From Adiantum capillus-veneris (Eukaryota; Streptophyta; Polypodiopsida; Polypodiales; Pteridaceae), in contig CM043950.1 of assembly GCA_014529385.2 (NCBI GenBank), positions 150,474,945-150,538,944 of the forward strand: a stretch of 64,000 nt of DNA, read 5' to 3'. The translations under genes were made by a program, and so were the position numbers. Positions 50,596 to 61,067 of this stretch are shown piece by piece; positions within the stretch are counted from its first letter, which is position 1; each line of letters opens with the position of its first letter. The notes beneath the pieces are model-generated. The model was not told the origin of the DNA, ran no database searches, and worked only from the letters and a program-made list of their open reading frames with translations.

Positions 50596-51282
50596 ACTGT
50601 AAGGTCCCCATCTCAAAAGATCAGGGCGACATGGAAGATAGCCTTCTCTATCCTCTAAATCCATTGACGACACCCTACTCCGATAATGGGAAGCAAGGAT
50701 ACGAGCAACGAAAGAGAAGAAGACTTCCACCTAATATGTTCGTAGTTGCAAGACCCTACGCCACAAGCCAGGTCGATGAGGTTAGAGGTTCTATAGACTC
50801 TAGATCCTACATTATAAGAGAAGAAATTCTCTTTCACATATTAAGGATTCAAAAACAACGCCTTTTTCTCCGCGTTTAAGACGCACGGCCGCCATCCTTA
50901 AATCCAAAATATGACATGGGATAAATCTCCAACTAACAAAGACAAAGTGAAAAGTACTCGACTAATTGAGTCCACCCATCCTTGACTGGCAACATGAGCC
51001 AGTCCCCACTTTCCACCCCACACGCACACTTTTTTCCACACTGTTTTACATATACAAACAGTGTTCCTTAATTAATTCCAAACACAGGTTCTTTCATACA
51101 GCCCTTCAAAAAATACCAAAACAATTCAAACAACGCTAATGAAGGCAACCCTATTATTCAACAAAAACAACTTTTCCAATTTCTCATGGTTTTACGGCTA
51201 CCCGCGGACTTTCTCTGTCTAACCAACAGAGCCTTTGCAAAGGATTTATTCGCTAACCGCGAATTGCGCAACCTTCCCATCT

Positions 51283-51393
51283 TGCTAACCGCGAGGCATC
51301 CCGCTATCCGCGAGGCATCTTGCTAACCGCCAGGCATCCCGCTACCCGCGAGGCATCCCGCTAATCGCGAGGCATCTCGCTAACCGCGAGGAA
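51283..51393. repeat. 19-bp minisatellite in the 5' LTR
   Basis: About six units of GCTAACCGCGAGGCATCCC with variants (TATCCGCG, TACCCGCG, TAATCGCG). It lies in the predicted intron, or U5 if unspliced. Confidence 0.8.
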
Positions 51394-51742
51394 CAAAAGA
51401 GAGCCGATAACCTCAACTTTAATCTCCACTATCCGCGGAATCATCTCGCTATCCGCGAGAACAAAATATATTCTTTCAATAATTCATCTCATTAATGATT
51501 CATCAAACATGATCAACCAATTCTTCATATCAATCAGAAACCGCTTATCAACAATAACAATTGATTAAACAATAACAATCCAACAAACAGTAACAATTTA
51601 TCAAACAGTCCTTTCACTAGTCTATGAAAACATGTGTGTTTCATGTGATAGAATCACGTTTTTCGGACAGTTTAAGGGGTTCTCTATGCTTAGCTTCCCA
51701 AGTCAACATGAATAGCAATGCATAATTATAAATTTGTCTTAC

Positions 51743-51919
51743 CGGATTTGGAGCACGTGCGGCTAACTCCTGTGCTAGTGGTTGGACGGCTTCGACTTCT
51801 TCTTCGATTGATGCTTTCGCATGAGCTACGTTTGGAGTTGACACCTTTCTTCCCACCTTCCTTGGTGGTGCAACGGCATGGGCGTCCTTGGAACTTCGCG
51901 TTACACACTTCGGAGCCAT
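51743..51919 (-). CDS. TR-GAG2 predicted gag exon 1, within the 5' LTR
   Basis: The ATG at 51919 starts MAPKCVTRSSKDAHAVAPP and runs 59 codons to APNP, where a GTAAGA donor follows. The segment is basic, then acidic (SIEEEVEAVQPLAQELAA), like N-termini of plant Ty3 Gag. It lies about 270 bp downstream of the TATA box on the same strand. The LTR at the other end keeps the same frame. If unspliced, the frame would run on to about 51641. An unrelated LTR-encoded peptide is the alternative. Confidence 0.5.
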
Positions 51920-51947
51920 AGCTTCGGAATGGAGAAAGAAAAGCGCG

Positions 51948-51953
<6 letters not shown>

Positions 51954-52030
<77 letters not shown>
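51954..52030. repeat. (GA)n microsatellite in the 5' LTR
   Basis: About 75 bp of pure GA. The 3' LTR has only about 33 bp at 48559-48591, a quickly changing length difference between the LTRs. Confidence 0.9.
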
Positions 52031-52032
<2 letters not shown>

Positions 52033-52182
52033 TTCACAAATCGGGTGACGGCCCGTCGACGATTGGAGATGGAGATGGATTGAAGATGAGAGGTTAAGGG
52101 AGAGAGGCTTTCTCCGGCGCGTCGTTGCAAGAGAGCTTTCGCTTCTGTAGATGTGTGTGTTAAAAGTGAGAGGAGAAGGGTC

Positions 52183-52191
52183 CTTTATATA
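52183..52191 (-). promoter_or_regulatory. TATA box of TR-GAG2 (5' LTR)
   Basis: TATATAAAG on the minus strand in a GGGCCTATATAAAGGACCC context, with the predicted gag ATG about 270 nt downstream. Confidence 0.65.
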
Positions 52192-52648
52192 GGCCCTAGG
52201 GGGGTGCTAAGAATACTGAGAGGTTTCAAGAATAGGAGAAGAAAAAATCTCGCGCGTCATCGCGGCTCTATAAATATTTATTTATTTATTTATTTTTCTT
52301 TTCTTTTCTTTTTAAGGTACGCGAATCCTATGCGCGATTCTAAAAAGCTCTATACTTACACGTTCCCATTCTATTTTGAAAGAGAGAAAGAAAGAAGTAT
52401 CATAATTTTGAGTCACCTTTCTTTCTTTCCTAAAAATACTATTTCTAAACTTTTTCTTCATACATAGATTAGGTTCCCACATAAACCTATCGTTCCACAT
52501 AAAGAAAGATCATAAATAAATGGATTCTGAACCCGATTTTCAATCCGATTGCTCTGATAAACTCATGATGACTCATAAAATTTAGAATTTTGATTATTTT
52601 GCAAAATAACTGAAATGACTTATATGGATAAATGTTGGGTACATTACA

Positions 52649-53140
52649 TTTGATCATCTTTAGTTTTTCTATTTCTAATTTCCACCATTCACATTTACTA
52701 TATTGACCATATAGTATGGAGCCACATCATATCCGTATTTGTCACAAACTTTGTTGTGGGACCATCCAAAATAGCACACACACCTAGGGTTGTGAGGATA
52801 TGAGTCCATTCCAATGGCTCTAGATCTTCCTTAGGATCCATTGATTTGAAATATCTATGTTCAACACAGTCGAACCAAGTGGCGGCATCCTCCTCGAGAG
52901 TTAACCCACATTTTGCAAACTGTGTGAAAATTCTAGTACTTCCTCAGCCTTAATGACATGCACAAATGTTGCCACGTGATCCCTTGGATCCCTATTTCCA
53001 GAATATTTCTTGTTAACCCATTTTTGGACTTGCAAAGATTTGATCCTCTGGTGATCCATCATTCTACTCCTCTATGAACGCTTTCTAGCCTAGATATGGT
53101 ACATGTTCCTCCCCTAGGGGTGCTCCTAATCCATAGTTCT
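52649..53140 (-). pseudogene. Ty3/gypsy element G, copy B: gag fragment
   Basis: This continues the gag of G beyond the TR-GAG2 insertion and matches 26051-26556. It carries the same Retrotrans_gag remnants in broken frames. The TTTGA duplication is at 52649-52653. Confidence 0.65.
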
Positions 53141-54255
53141 TGACTGGTCTAGCAAGCGTTTGTTCCTCTGCTCGGGTCCTTCCTTCTCGTTCTCATTCTC
53201 AACGTGGTGCTTGAGTCCTCATTGGATTTAGCATTCTCATTCTACTCTCATCTTGGTATTGTTGATGGAGTGGTGGTTTTGGTGGTGCTTCTAGCCCTGA
53301 CACGGTTTGATATCCATCCCCTTTCGTGTTCAGATCTGGTGGTGCTTCTAGCCCTGACACGGTTTGAATCTTTGCTATTCTCTCCACTCTCTTGTCATGA
53401 ATGTAGCAGGCTCCAAAAAGATTGAGTTTAGGAGGTATTTCTCAGGTCTGCATAACCATCTTCCCTTTTGCTACATTGTCTCCATATTGATTGTTATTTT
53501 TTGGGTCTTTGACAATGAGATAGTGGTTTCCCTCCTCATCGCAAACCCCAACACCATCATTAGTTACCATGATTACCACTAATCCTCCCGCTGGTAGTTC
53601 TTCAATACAAATGCATTAACGTCCTCAAACATTAGCATACATCAGGGCCCCATGGTAATTGGTTCCCTTAAGAAAAATTGATGTGTATTTTGGCATGTTT
53701 AAGGGTTATTGAGAAGTGCTACCCCCCATGGCGCCTTGCTGCTGGAAACCTCCAAGTTGTTGGTTAGCCATCCACTGATATGATCCTTTGGAAGAGGTGT
53801 AAGTATCACTACCCTCTTCGTGATTGGTGTTAAGGAATCTACCCTCTCTTCGTTTACACTCTCTTCTGTCGGCACTAAGCTAGCTTGATCTCCTGCCACT
53901 CTTTGTTCTCTTTGAATACACCTTCTAGATCTCAAAATTATTAAGTTCTTTACACAAACAACTATCAACCCAAACCTCTTATCTTAGAAGTCTGCTTGCG
54001 GTTGTTCCTTTGTCTTGGTTTGCTTTCAAACTGGTAGATAACTTTGCAATTTCAATTGATTACCAACTTACAAGGTCCTCGGTTCTGGCTATCTGTACAA
54101 AAAATTGACTCTGCAATTCTTTGTCAACAAATCAGTATCCTCACTTATTACTGTATATAAAAACAAGACCCTTTTATGAGTTCTAAGCCCTAATCTGATA
54201 AGACAAATGGAATGCTACGATAACATGAAAGGCTTTTGGAGAAACAAATTCTCAA
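53141..54255 (-). pseudogene. Extra segment of copy B, probable 5' part of element G gag
   Basis: This ~1.1 kb is missing from copy A, where the flanks meet at 26556/26557. Minus-strand frames at 53968-53699 and 53387-53199 include a duplicated phrase, QTVSGLEAPP, arising from a 60-bp direct repeat (about 53290 and 53350). Position suggests the Gag N-terminus and leader of G, but no domain was recognised. Confidence 0.4.
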
Positions 54256-55440
54256 CATGAGCCCTAAAACTGGTCTATAGACATCATACGTGTATGATGT
54301 CTAGCTTCTCATAATTGACTTTAACTCAAACCATGCACTCTCCTTGATGTTCTTAGTCCAAATCTAGGCTTACTTTGAAGTTCTAACCCCTGTAGGTAGG
54401 TCAATCTCTCTTATCTAGTTCTTGTTCTTGCCAGCTTCACTAGAGGTCTAACTAAGCCAAAAAGGATCCAATTTGGGTGAAACTTGGTCCTTAGGCTTTC
54501 TTTGAGGTGTTTAACACCCTGGTAAGCTCTATTGTCAGATCTAGTCACTAAATATGCCCCTGAGACATCATACGCGTATAATGTCTATCTTGTCAAAATG
54601 GAGTGAATTTCACTCTAGAGGTTCTCCCCCACACATGAAACTCACTCCCACTTGCAAAATGTAATTTTCACACCTATTATGCTAGATATAGTCAAATCTA
54701 GCATTCACCTCGCTCAAATCCATCTCTTGATCTCTATAAGCCTTAAAATTCTTCAAATTCAATGGGACTTGGCCTATTTATTCCTTATAGGCTCATAATG
54801 CCAATGGTTCACAAAAATGTGTCTTTTAACCCAAATTTTGGCCTCTTAGACATCATATGCGTATGATATCTAAGTGGTCAAAATGAATTTTTGTTTCTTT
54901 CCTAGGTGCCCCTTGATGTGTACAGCATGCACAAGTGCTCACTTCAAAATTTGGATACCAAAATTGCATCTTATCACCACTTTTTACCAAGAAACTTCTC
55001 GAAAAGAGTAAAACTTTCTCAATACTCAGTTTAGATGTCCAAATGAGATGAAACTTGGTGTATGTGCTTTATACAATATACTAGGGGTATCAAGTCAAAA
55101 GTCCAGTTTGATTGCCAGATCTATCCTTGAGACATCATACGCGTATGATGTTTGCTAATGATTTTTTGTCCAGAACTCATGCACAAGTATCCCCAAGTCT
55201 TTAGCGCTGCTTCCCAAGCACTTTTACCAATTTTCCATGCAAAAATATGCACAAAATCACAAGTTTTCTTTTCTTTTTTTTTTTCACACAACTTTTGTCT
55301 TTTGTGGACCAAATGTTGGTCAAAACTTTAATCTCAAGGTGTACTTAGGGTAAAACACCACTTTAGAACACTCTGGTGTAGTCTGTTTTGAAAAGTTGGT
55401 CTCCTACTAGGTTCTAGTACATCATACGCTGCCGGAGTGC
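54256..55440. repeat. Palindrome array with ~284-bp period, copy B
   Basis: Centres lie at about 54290.5, 54574.5, 54859.5, 55141.5 and 55428.5, giving steps of 284, 285, 282 and 287. Sequence and spacing agree with 26581-27733. Confidence 0.8.
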
Positions 55441-56227
55441 ACGCGTCCTCGGTTCCAGGGACGCGTCCAGCTTCTGGCTGTATAGACAAAGAAGTAGCCG
55501 GGGTGCAAACCAAGGGAAACAAGTGCAAGTAGGATTGATTTGGTGTTAAAATGAAGATATAGTGACACTTAGAGAGCAATTGCGGAAAAATATATCAACT
55601 CAAAGCTGAATTAATGGCTAAAAATAAACTGGGAGACAAGATAATGACACTTAATTGACGCTGGAAATCAATAGATGCTTCCATTAACTTGATATCTGAA
55701 ACTTCTGATACAAATCGATTGCATACGCTGTCATCAATATGCTTGTTGATTTGAAAACCCCTAATCAAGAAACCCCAACCTGATGGAGGCAATCTATAAT
55801 TGCCCATCAAATTCCACCATGTATCTTCCTTACTTATCAGTTTCCAAAATTCTCCCTTCCGCTCACCGCTCGGTCAAGTTTTGTCTACTCTCTATCTTGC
55901 AGACGACATCCTTTGGAACACCCTTCTTGGTCGGTCTCAATTCCTCTTGTCTTGCTTTACGGTAGAAAAATAATTGTTTCCTTTTCTTAGTGAACCAATG
56001 CTAATTATGAGAGATTCATATCCCTCCTTGCTTGTCGTGATTTGTCGAGGGAGATCGAGATACCTTGAATTCTACCTTGTATTGCCTAACCTCCACGGGA
56101 ATGACCGCCTTGAGCTCTCAGATCTCGGCCAAGAAATATCGCTCTCTTGATTTTGCGTGCTTTACCCCTGGGCTCCAAGCTTGAGAGTGGGAAAGCTTCT
56201 GATGCCCTTCCTCTTCGTTGAGAGCTC

Positions 56228-56275
<48 letters not shown>

Positions 56276-56416
56276 CCTTTTCTTGCCTTGCAAGATCAAG
56301 AGAGCCTCGTTGTCCCCCAAGAGCAAGCTCCTCTTTCCTTCTCTTGCCCTCCTCCTTGCCTTCCTTTCCTTCTCCCCTTCTTCACTTCACTTCCCTTCCT
56401 CCTTTGCGCCTCCTCT

Positions 56417-56460
<44 letters not shown>

Positions 56461-56640
56461 AAGAGAGAGATTGGCCCCATGCTTTTCCCCCTTTTCTCCT
56501 CACAACTGCCCCCTATATTTCCCTCAAGCCCCCTTCTTGCTCACCGAGGTCGACCCCGAGAGATCCTCCCCCTCCTTCCTCTTCTTCCTCCCTTTTCTTG
56601 CTTTTTTCCAAGCTTCACAACACCCCCCCGGTTGCCCTCC
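55441..56640. repeat. Shared noncoding segment with GA tracts, copy B
   Basis: This matches 27734-28886. GA microsatellites lie at about 56228-56272 and 56418-56470. Open frames through these tracts are repeat artefacts. Confidence 0.55.
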
Positions 56641-57070
56641 AAAAATCCCTAAAATTAGCCCCCTCTACGGCGATCACGATGTTGTGACTGACGTGGTGTG
56701 GTATCGGACATGTTGATGTGGCTTGTCATCTTAGACCTGCACCAAAACTAGCTATGAATGGTGTCAAACAGGGTGCCCTAGCAAGCTCATCACTTGTCGC
56801 TCCACGGCTGCTCTCATCCAAGCATCACATAGCCCATCGCGAGCCCATCTTTCCCCTTCAGCACTGACACTCACTGTCCACCATGCTTTCTCCTTATTTC
56901 CCCCCTTTTTCTACCCCTTGGGTGGTCACACCCCTTTAATTTCTTTGGGAGGCCCTAAGGCCCCTTGCCTTGGGTGGCCTTTGGCCTTTTGGGCAGCCAT
57001 TTGGCCCTTTGATTCTTAAAGGCACCAAATTTGGCATGCACATCGATCAAGGCATTGCCTCGCACGACAT
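56641..57070. other. Noncoding, no gene seen
   Basis: This is part of the ~1.85 kb present only in copy B. It includes a C/G-rich stretch at 56890-57000 made of repeats of a TTGGGTGGCC-like phrase. Confidence 0.4.
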
Positions 57071-57370
57071 TCAAAACACAAGCTCGTCAAGAACTAAATG
57101 TGCTTTCGTAAAGGCTCCACATTTGACATGAACAATGCATTGCCTCTCACGGCTTTCGTCATGCACAATGACAAAGCATTGCCTCACACCACATTTATTT
57201 GCAGCAACCCTTGACTGAAAAATATCATCGTGAATTTTGTTGCCCATTTCAAATTCTCGGATAGTGCCACTTGCCTTCATGATGCAAGTATAAGTGATTG
57301 CATTTGGGGAAAGGCCTTCTCTTTGCATTCAGTTAAAGACACCCAAGGTTCTTTGCCACAACCCTATCCA
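57071..57370 (-). pseudogene. Pentatricopeptide-repeat (PPR) gene fragment
   Basis: The minus-strand frame begins MQREGLSPNAITYTCIMKAS, continues with FEMGNKIHDDI and ends VKCGAFTKAHLVLDEL. These match successive repeats of the PLS-type PPR proteins common in ferns and lycophytes. Those proteins act in chloroplasts and mitochondria and bind RNA, many as C-to-U editing factors. Only about two repeats remain, the middle is scrambled, and stops lie on both sides. It is a captured or processed fragment inside repeat DNA, not a working gene. Confidence 0.7.
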
Positions 57371-58430
57371 ACAATGGCAAGTCACTACATTATGCACATA
57401 CCTCGTCCACTATAGCACCGATCACAAGACCACCAGCATATCCAGCAATCAGTGCACTGCAACGGATGACATTCCAGACAAGATTCTTCTTGAGCACTTA
57501 TTTCCTTCTAAGTGCACCATATTTGACTACCTGGTTGAAGCATGAAAATTTTTAGATGGCACACTGATCGAGACGACCAAACTGGTACGGAATTGGCCCC
57601 CGGTCAAACTTCAATCGGCAATATCTTGGCAACCAGGGCCCCAAATTGCGATCTGAAAAGACCAACATGCTCCACATGACGAGCACTTTAGACTCATGCA
57701 TTCATTTCAACTTTGACCCTTCATTAGTAACCACCCAATCCGGCTCAGGTCTGCAAACCATCTCGACTTGAGATTGTCATAACTTCTTTACCGTAGCTCT
57801 AATTGACGAGCCATAAAGGTGGGCATGGAGAGCACGTCAAACACTACACCTTTAGCTTGTAAACCCACTTTTTGGTAGCATCACTGCAGCTCGGCTTGTA
57901 AGCACCAATCTTCCTTTCTAGGCACCGAACCCACATTTTGAATACATTTCAGTCCTCTTGCTGACATAACAGCTACTAACATTTGGCAAAACCTCAAAAA
58001 TGTAAATAGCTTTGCATCTTTCACCTTGTTTTGGCAAAGCGGCACAACATCCACCCACCCCCTCTGAACCTGCACATCCTCCGGTATGTGCCAACCATTA
58101 TTCGAAACTGCAAGCAAAAACCTGTAAACGCATAAGTACTTCCCCACTATGAGCATGCTTTGAAAAAATTTGCAACATGTGGCCTTATTTGAATATTCCC
58201 TCCTCCAAGATCATAAGGAAAACACAAGAATTTCTTAGCAATAGAGCATAAGCATGAATCAACCCGTAAACCATCATGATCCCGACCTGGATCATATGGT
58301 ATATAAGTGAATCACCACAAATCATGCACATATCCATCTCAACCCGGATCAAATGGCATATCAATCAATTGCCTCGGACCATACCTATAATTGTTTCCTC
58401 CTGGATCAAAAGCTAGCTCAATATCCCCTA
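57371..58430. other. Unassigned noncoding DNA, copy B only
   Basis: No frame is convincing on either strand. Copy A lacks this and the preceding ~0.7 kb, with its flanks meeting near 28886 at a short CCCTA-like overlap. Confidence 0.45.
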
Positions 58431-59336
58431 CATCATAGGGTAGCAAAAAATCCCATACAATAGCAGGTATCACTAGATACTACCATATCCTTTATGCAAC
58501 TGGCTCATCCAATTGTTGATCAACAATCACGGGTAGGAGGATTGGTAATTCATCTTCACCCCCTTCAGCATTGGAATTCCAATCATGCATATATGGATAC
58601 ATCAAGTCTCTGGAAAAATCTTCTTCATCGGACTCTTGAGATGCATTAGAAAACATTCCCCTAGTTTGTATATGCCCAAATCCAAATAGAGAATCATCCA
58701 AAAACTGCATAAGGTCATCATCAATCACATCTAGATAAATGTTCTTATGCATGAAACCAAATTTCTCAGTACCCTTTGCATCCGTAATTGAGAAGCCTTC
58801 CAAAGCTTCATCCAATAAGCACATAAGCTCTAGGTCTACATCTTCAAAAGATTCTTCCACCTTGCATATCTCAGGCTGCAAACTAGGCATCTCCACATAT
58901 GATATGCATACTAGCCACATCTATTGTAGACTTCTCATCAAGTTTCTCACCCTCATCCAAATATCTTTGAACTTTTGTAGCACAAAGCTCAGCATGCATT
59001 TGAGAATTGCATCTACGTCCTTGTCCATATCATCGGCACAATGTAGCCAGTCATATGAAAGACCAAGAGATTTCACTTCTCTATGCATCCCCTCTGAATA
59101 AGCATCACTAGGTTCATGATCATTATGCCATATTGACAGCTCTGCATCACAAAATCTTGATAAATAAGAAGTCTGCACCCCCTCTAAATCATCACCATGC
59201 GGATCTTCGAGCACATACCTTGCTCATCCAAGCCCTTAAAATCTGGTGTATACAAACCTTATAAATCTGATATACACAAGTCCTGTAGGATGATCATGTA
59301 CATCCACACCTTGTCAACCCTCATGTGTGTACAGAC
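58431..59336 (-). pseudogene. Decayed acidic coding region, copy B
   Basis: Minus-strand frames 59214-58921 and 58920-58492 encode the same protein as copy A 29669-28887. They are less damaged here: the second frame is open for 142 codons through LELMCLLDEALEGFSITDA and DEEDFSRDLMYPYMHDWN. The upstream third seen in copy A (to 30222) is missing because mitochondrial DNA begins at about 59337. The family is unknown. Confidence 0.45.
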
Positions 59337-60279
59337 AGACTTCGGGTGCTAAGATCCAAAGTCGAAAGGGAAACAGCCCAGATCGTACGCTAAGGTCCTT
59401 ACGCAATCACTTAGTGGAAAAAGAAGTGATCAAGCGATGACAACCAGGGGGTGGGCTTGGAAGCAGCCATCTTTCAAAGAAATCGTAATAGCTCACTTGT
59501 CTAGCTTCATGGCACTGAAAATGTCTCGAGGCTCAAGTGACTCACCGAAGCGACGAGACCTTGAAAGAAGCTTTTTCAAGTGTCAGTAGCGGAACGTTCT
59601 GTCAATCAAGGAAAGTTGTTGGTGACAACACTTGGAGGTACCAGAAGTGAGAATGCTAACATGAGTAACGAGAAATCATGTGAAAAACATGATCGCCTGC
59701 CAGTTCCAGGGTTTCTGCGTTCAGTCAATCTACGCAGAGTGAATCGGTCCCTAAGGAACCCCGAAAGGGCAACGTCCGATGGGTACACGAAAGCGACAAA
59801 GTTGCTTTAACTACTGAACCATGCGTGTTTGTTAAACTCGTGAATTGGATGATTGGGCAGGGGGCTACAAAGTCACTCCGGCTTTATGCAGGGTTGAAAC
59901 TCCCGGGAAAAAACTTCGTGGAATTGGGAGGGCGATTCAACATTTAAAATGCAAAACCAACCGTACCCCAAACTGACACGGGTGAACAAGTAGAATATAC
60001 TAAGCGCTTGAGAGAACCATGTTGAAGGAACTCGGCAAAATGGCCCCGTAACTTCGGAAGAAGGGGTGCTCTCCTATTGAAGGATTGGGAAAGCGGCACA
60101 TATTGGGGGTAGCGACTGTTTATTAAAAACACAGGACTCCGCTAAGTGGTAACACGATGTATAGAGTCTGACACCTGCCCGGTGCCGGAAGGTAAAAAGG
60201 AGAAGTGTTATAAGCTTTGAATGGAAGCCCCGATAAACGGCGGCAGTAACTCTAACTGTCCTAAGGTAGAGAAATTCCC

Positions 60280-60718
60280 CGACAAAGGGGTGGTTTGACA
60301 GAGATGTTCGACAACATAATCGGGCAATATGCTAGGACATCCACCCGAATTTCAATATCCAATACTCATACAGAACAGGATAAAATCAAAAAAATCTGGC
60401 TGTCGACAGCGCGAAGCGCTTTCAACCAACCTACGGCCTATCCACGGCTGAATGGAAAATGTAGTTGGTGGCGCGGACCATCAGCAGGATAGCAAGTTGG
60501 AAATACATCGTCTTTCGAGCCCGCGGCTGACCATTTTCGTAGCCTCGCGCCATGCGCCCGCGAACGTAGTTCCAAGATCTAAACTCGATCCCCAACGACC
60601 ACACGCCAGACATCCTTCGAGATGATGATATAGTCCGAACTTATAGGCGACTATAAGGCCATAGTCAAGGATGGCATGGAATTGAATACCCTCCATTGCC
60701 ATTTGATTAACTTTATTG
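60280..60718 (+). other. Group I intron 1 in mitochondrial rrn26 (439 nt)
   Basis: It interrupts the rRNA after the residue matching E. coli 1943, and the intron ends in G, as group I introns do. P1 pairs CCCC (60277-60280) with GGGG (60287-60290). The R element AACGACCACACGCC lies near 60594-60607, then CATC/GATG forms P8 (60611-60614 with 60621-60624), and the S element GATATAGTCC lies near 60627-60636. P7 would pair 60597-60601 with 60631-60635 and has a C-A mismatch. The order R-P8-S and the GATATAGTCC box are diagnostic. No homing-endonuclease frame is present. Confidence 0.85.
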
Positions 60719-60749
60719 TGTCGCATAAGTAGCGACCTGCATGAATGGT
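60719..60749 (+). rRNA. rrn26: 31-nt rrn26 exon between the two introns
   Basis: TGTCGCATAAG through GAATGGT matches the conserved LSU segment equal to E. coli about 1944-1974. It is the complete exon between intron 1 and intron 2. Confidence 0.85.
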
Positions 60750-61067
60750 GTACACAGTAAGTTACGCCAGCCTTCTAAGTGATTATTAGGTTTTAGGCCA
60801 CATTACATGCGGGAACACTTTAAAGATCTAAGTGCACTTGTCTTCAAGGACTTAGATATGACACAATGGACAATCCGCAGGATTGGGGAATGGAAAAGCA
60901 TGCACTTGCTCCAGAACATCCAGACTGGATAGCAGAGGTCCAATCCCCAGAGACTTTACATGAAGCGCCCAGGCTTACCGCTATGGCTTATTCTATTGGA
61001 ACTGAGAAAAAAGGCTTGGGTAAAGAGAAAGCCCAAGCTAAACCGAAAAGTTTAGCAAGACTTACAG
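60750..61067 (+). other. Group I intron 2 in mitochondrial rrn26 (318 nt)
   Basis: The upstream exon ends in U (60749) and the intron ends in G (61067). Removing it restores GAATGGT-GTAACGACTG. P1 is very clear: GGUGUA across the splice site pairs with UUACGCC (about 60764-60770), with a U-G wobble exactly at the junction. P4 pairs TGCGG (60808-60812) with CCGCA (60875-60879), inside typical P and Q elements. P7 may pair CTTTAC (60954-60959) with GTAAAG (61020-61025). The site equals E. coli about 1974. No endonuclease frame is present. Confidence 0.88.

Larger units (their letters stand above)
50079..51742 (-). other. Predicted intron of TR-GAG2 gag, spanning U5 and the primer-binding site
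   Basis: The donor GTAAGA at 51742-51737 lies inside the 5' LTR and the acceptor AG is at 50080-50079. Splicing would join the LTR frame to the main gag frame in phase 0. The intron would hold the rest of the LTR, the primer-binding site and a degenerate tandem repeat. It is inferred from frame and splice signals only. No transcript was seen. Confidence 0.5.
47029..52648 (-). mobile_element. TR-GAG2: gag-only LTR element on the minus strand
   Basis: This 5.6-kb element has two ~2.1-kb LTRs (TGTAAGGTCC to GGTACATTACA as read on plus), a Met-tRNA primer-binding site next to the right LTR and a polypurine tract next to the left one, which sets its orientation as minus. The interior is only 1.4 kb and codes for Gag and nothing else. 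It is intact by structure and lies in the gag of element G. Mobility would require RT and integrase from another element. Confidence 0.92.
50598..52648 (-). repeat. 5' LTR of TR-GAG2
   Basis: 2051 bp. Read on the minus strand it holds a TATA box (52191-52183), a GA/CT tract, an ATG-initiated frame (51919), a splice donor and a 19-bp minisatellite. Confidence 0.9.

Noticed and set aside
51261-51400. Possible CRISPR-like array
   Set aside because: The 19-bp units are directly adjacent without unique spacers and the context is a plant LTR. It is a minisatellite.
46286-53966. Putative host-gene cluster on the minus strand
   Set aside because: All clear domains are Gag. The other frames lie inside LTRs or degenerate element G.
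59580-59810. Frames inside rrn26 on both strands
   Set aside because: They overlap conserved rRNA. The sequence is explained by rRNA structure.
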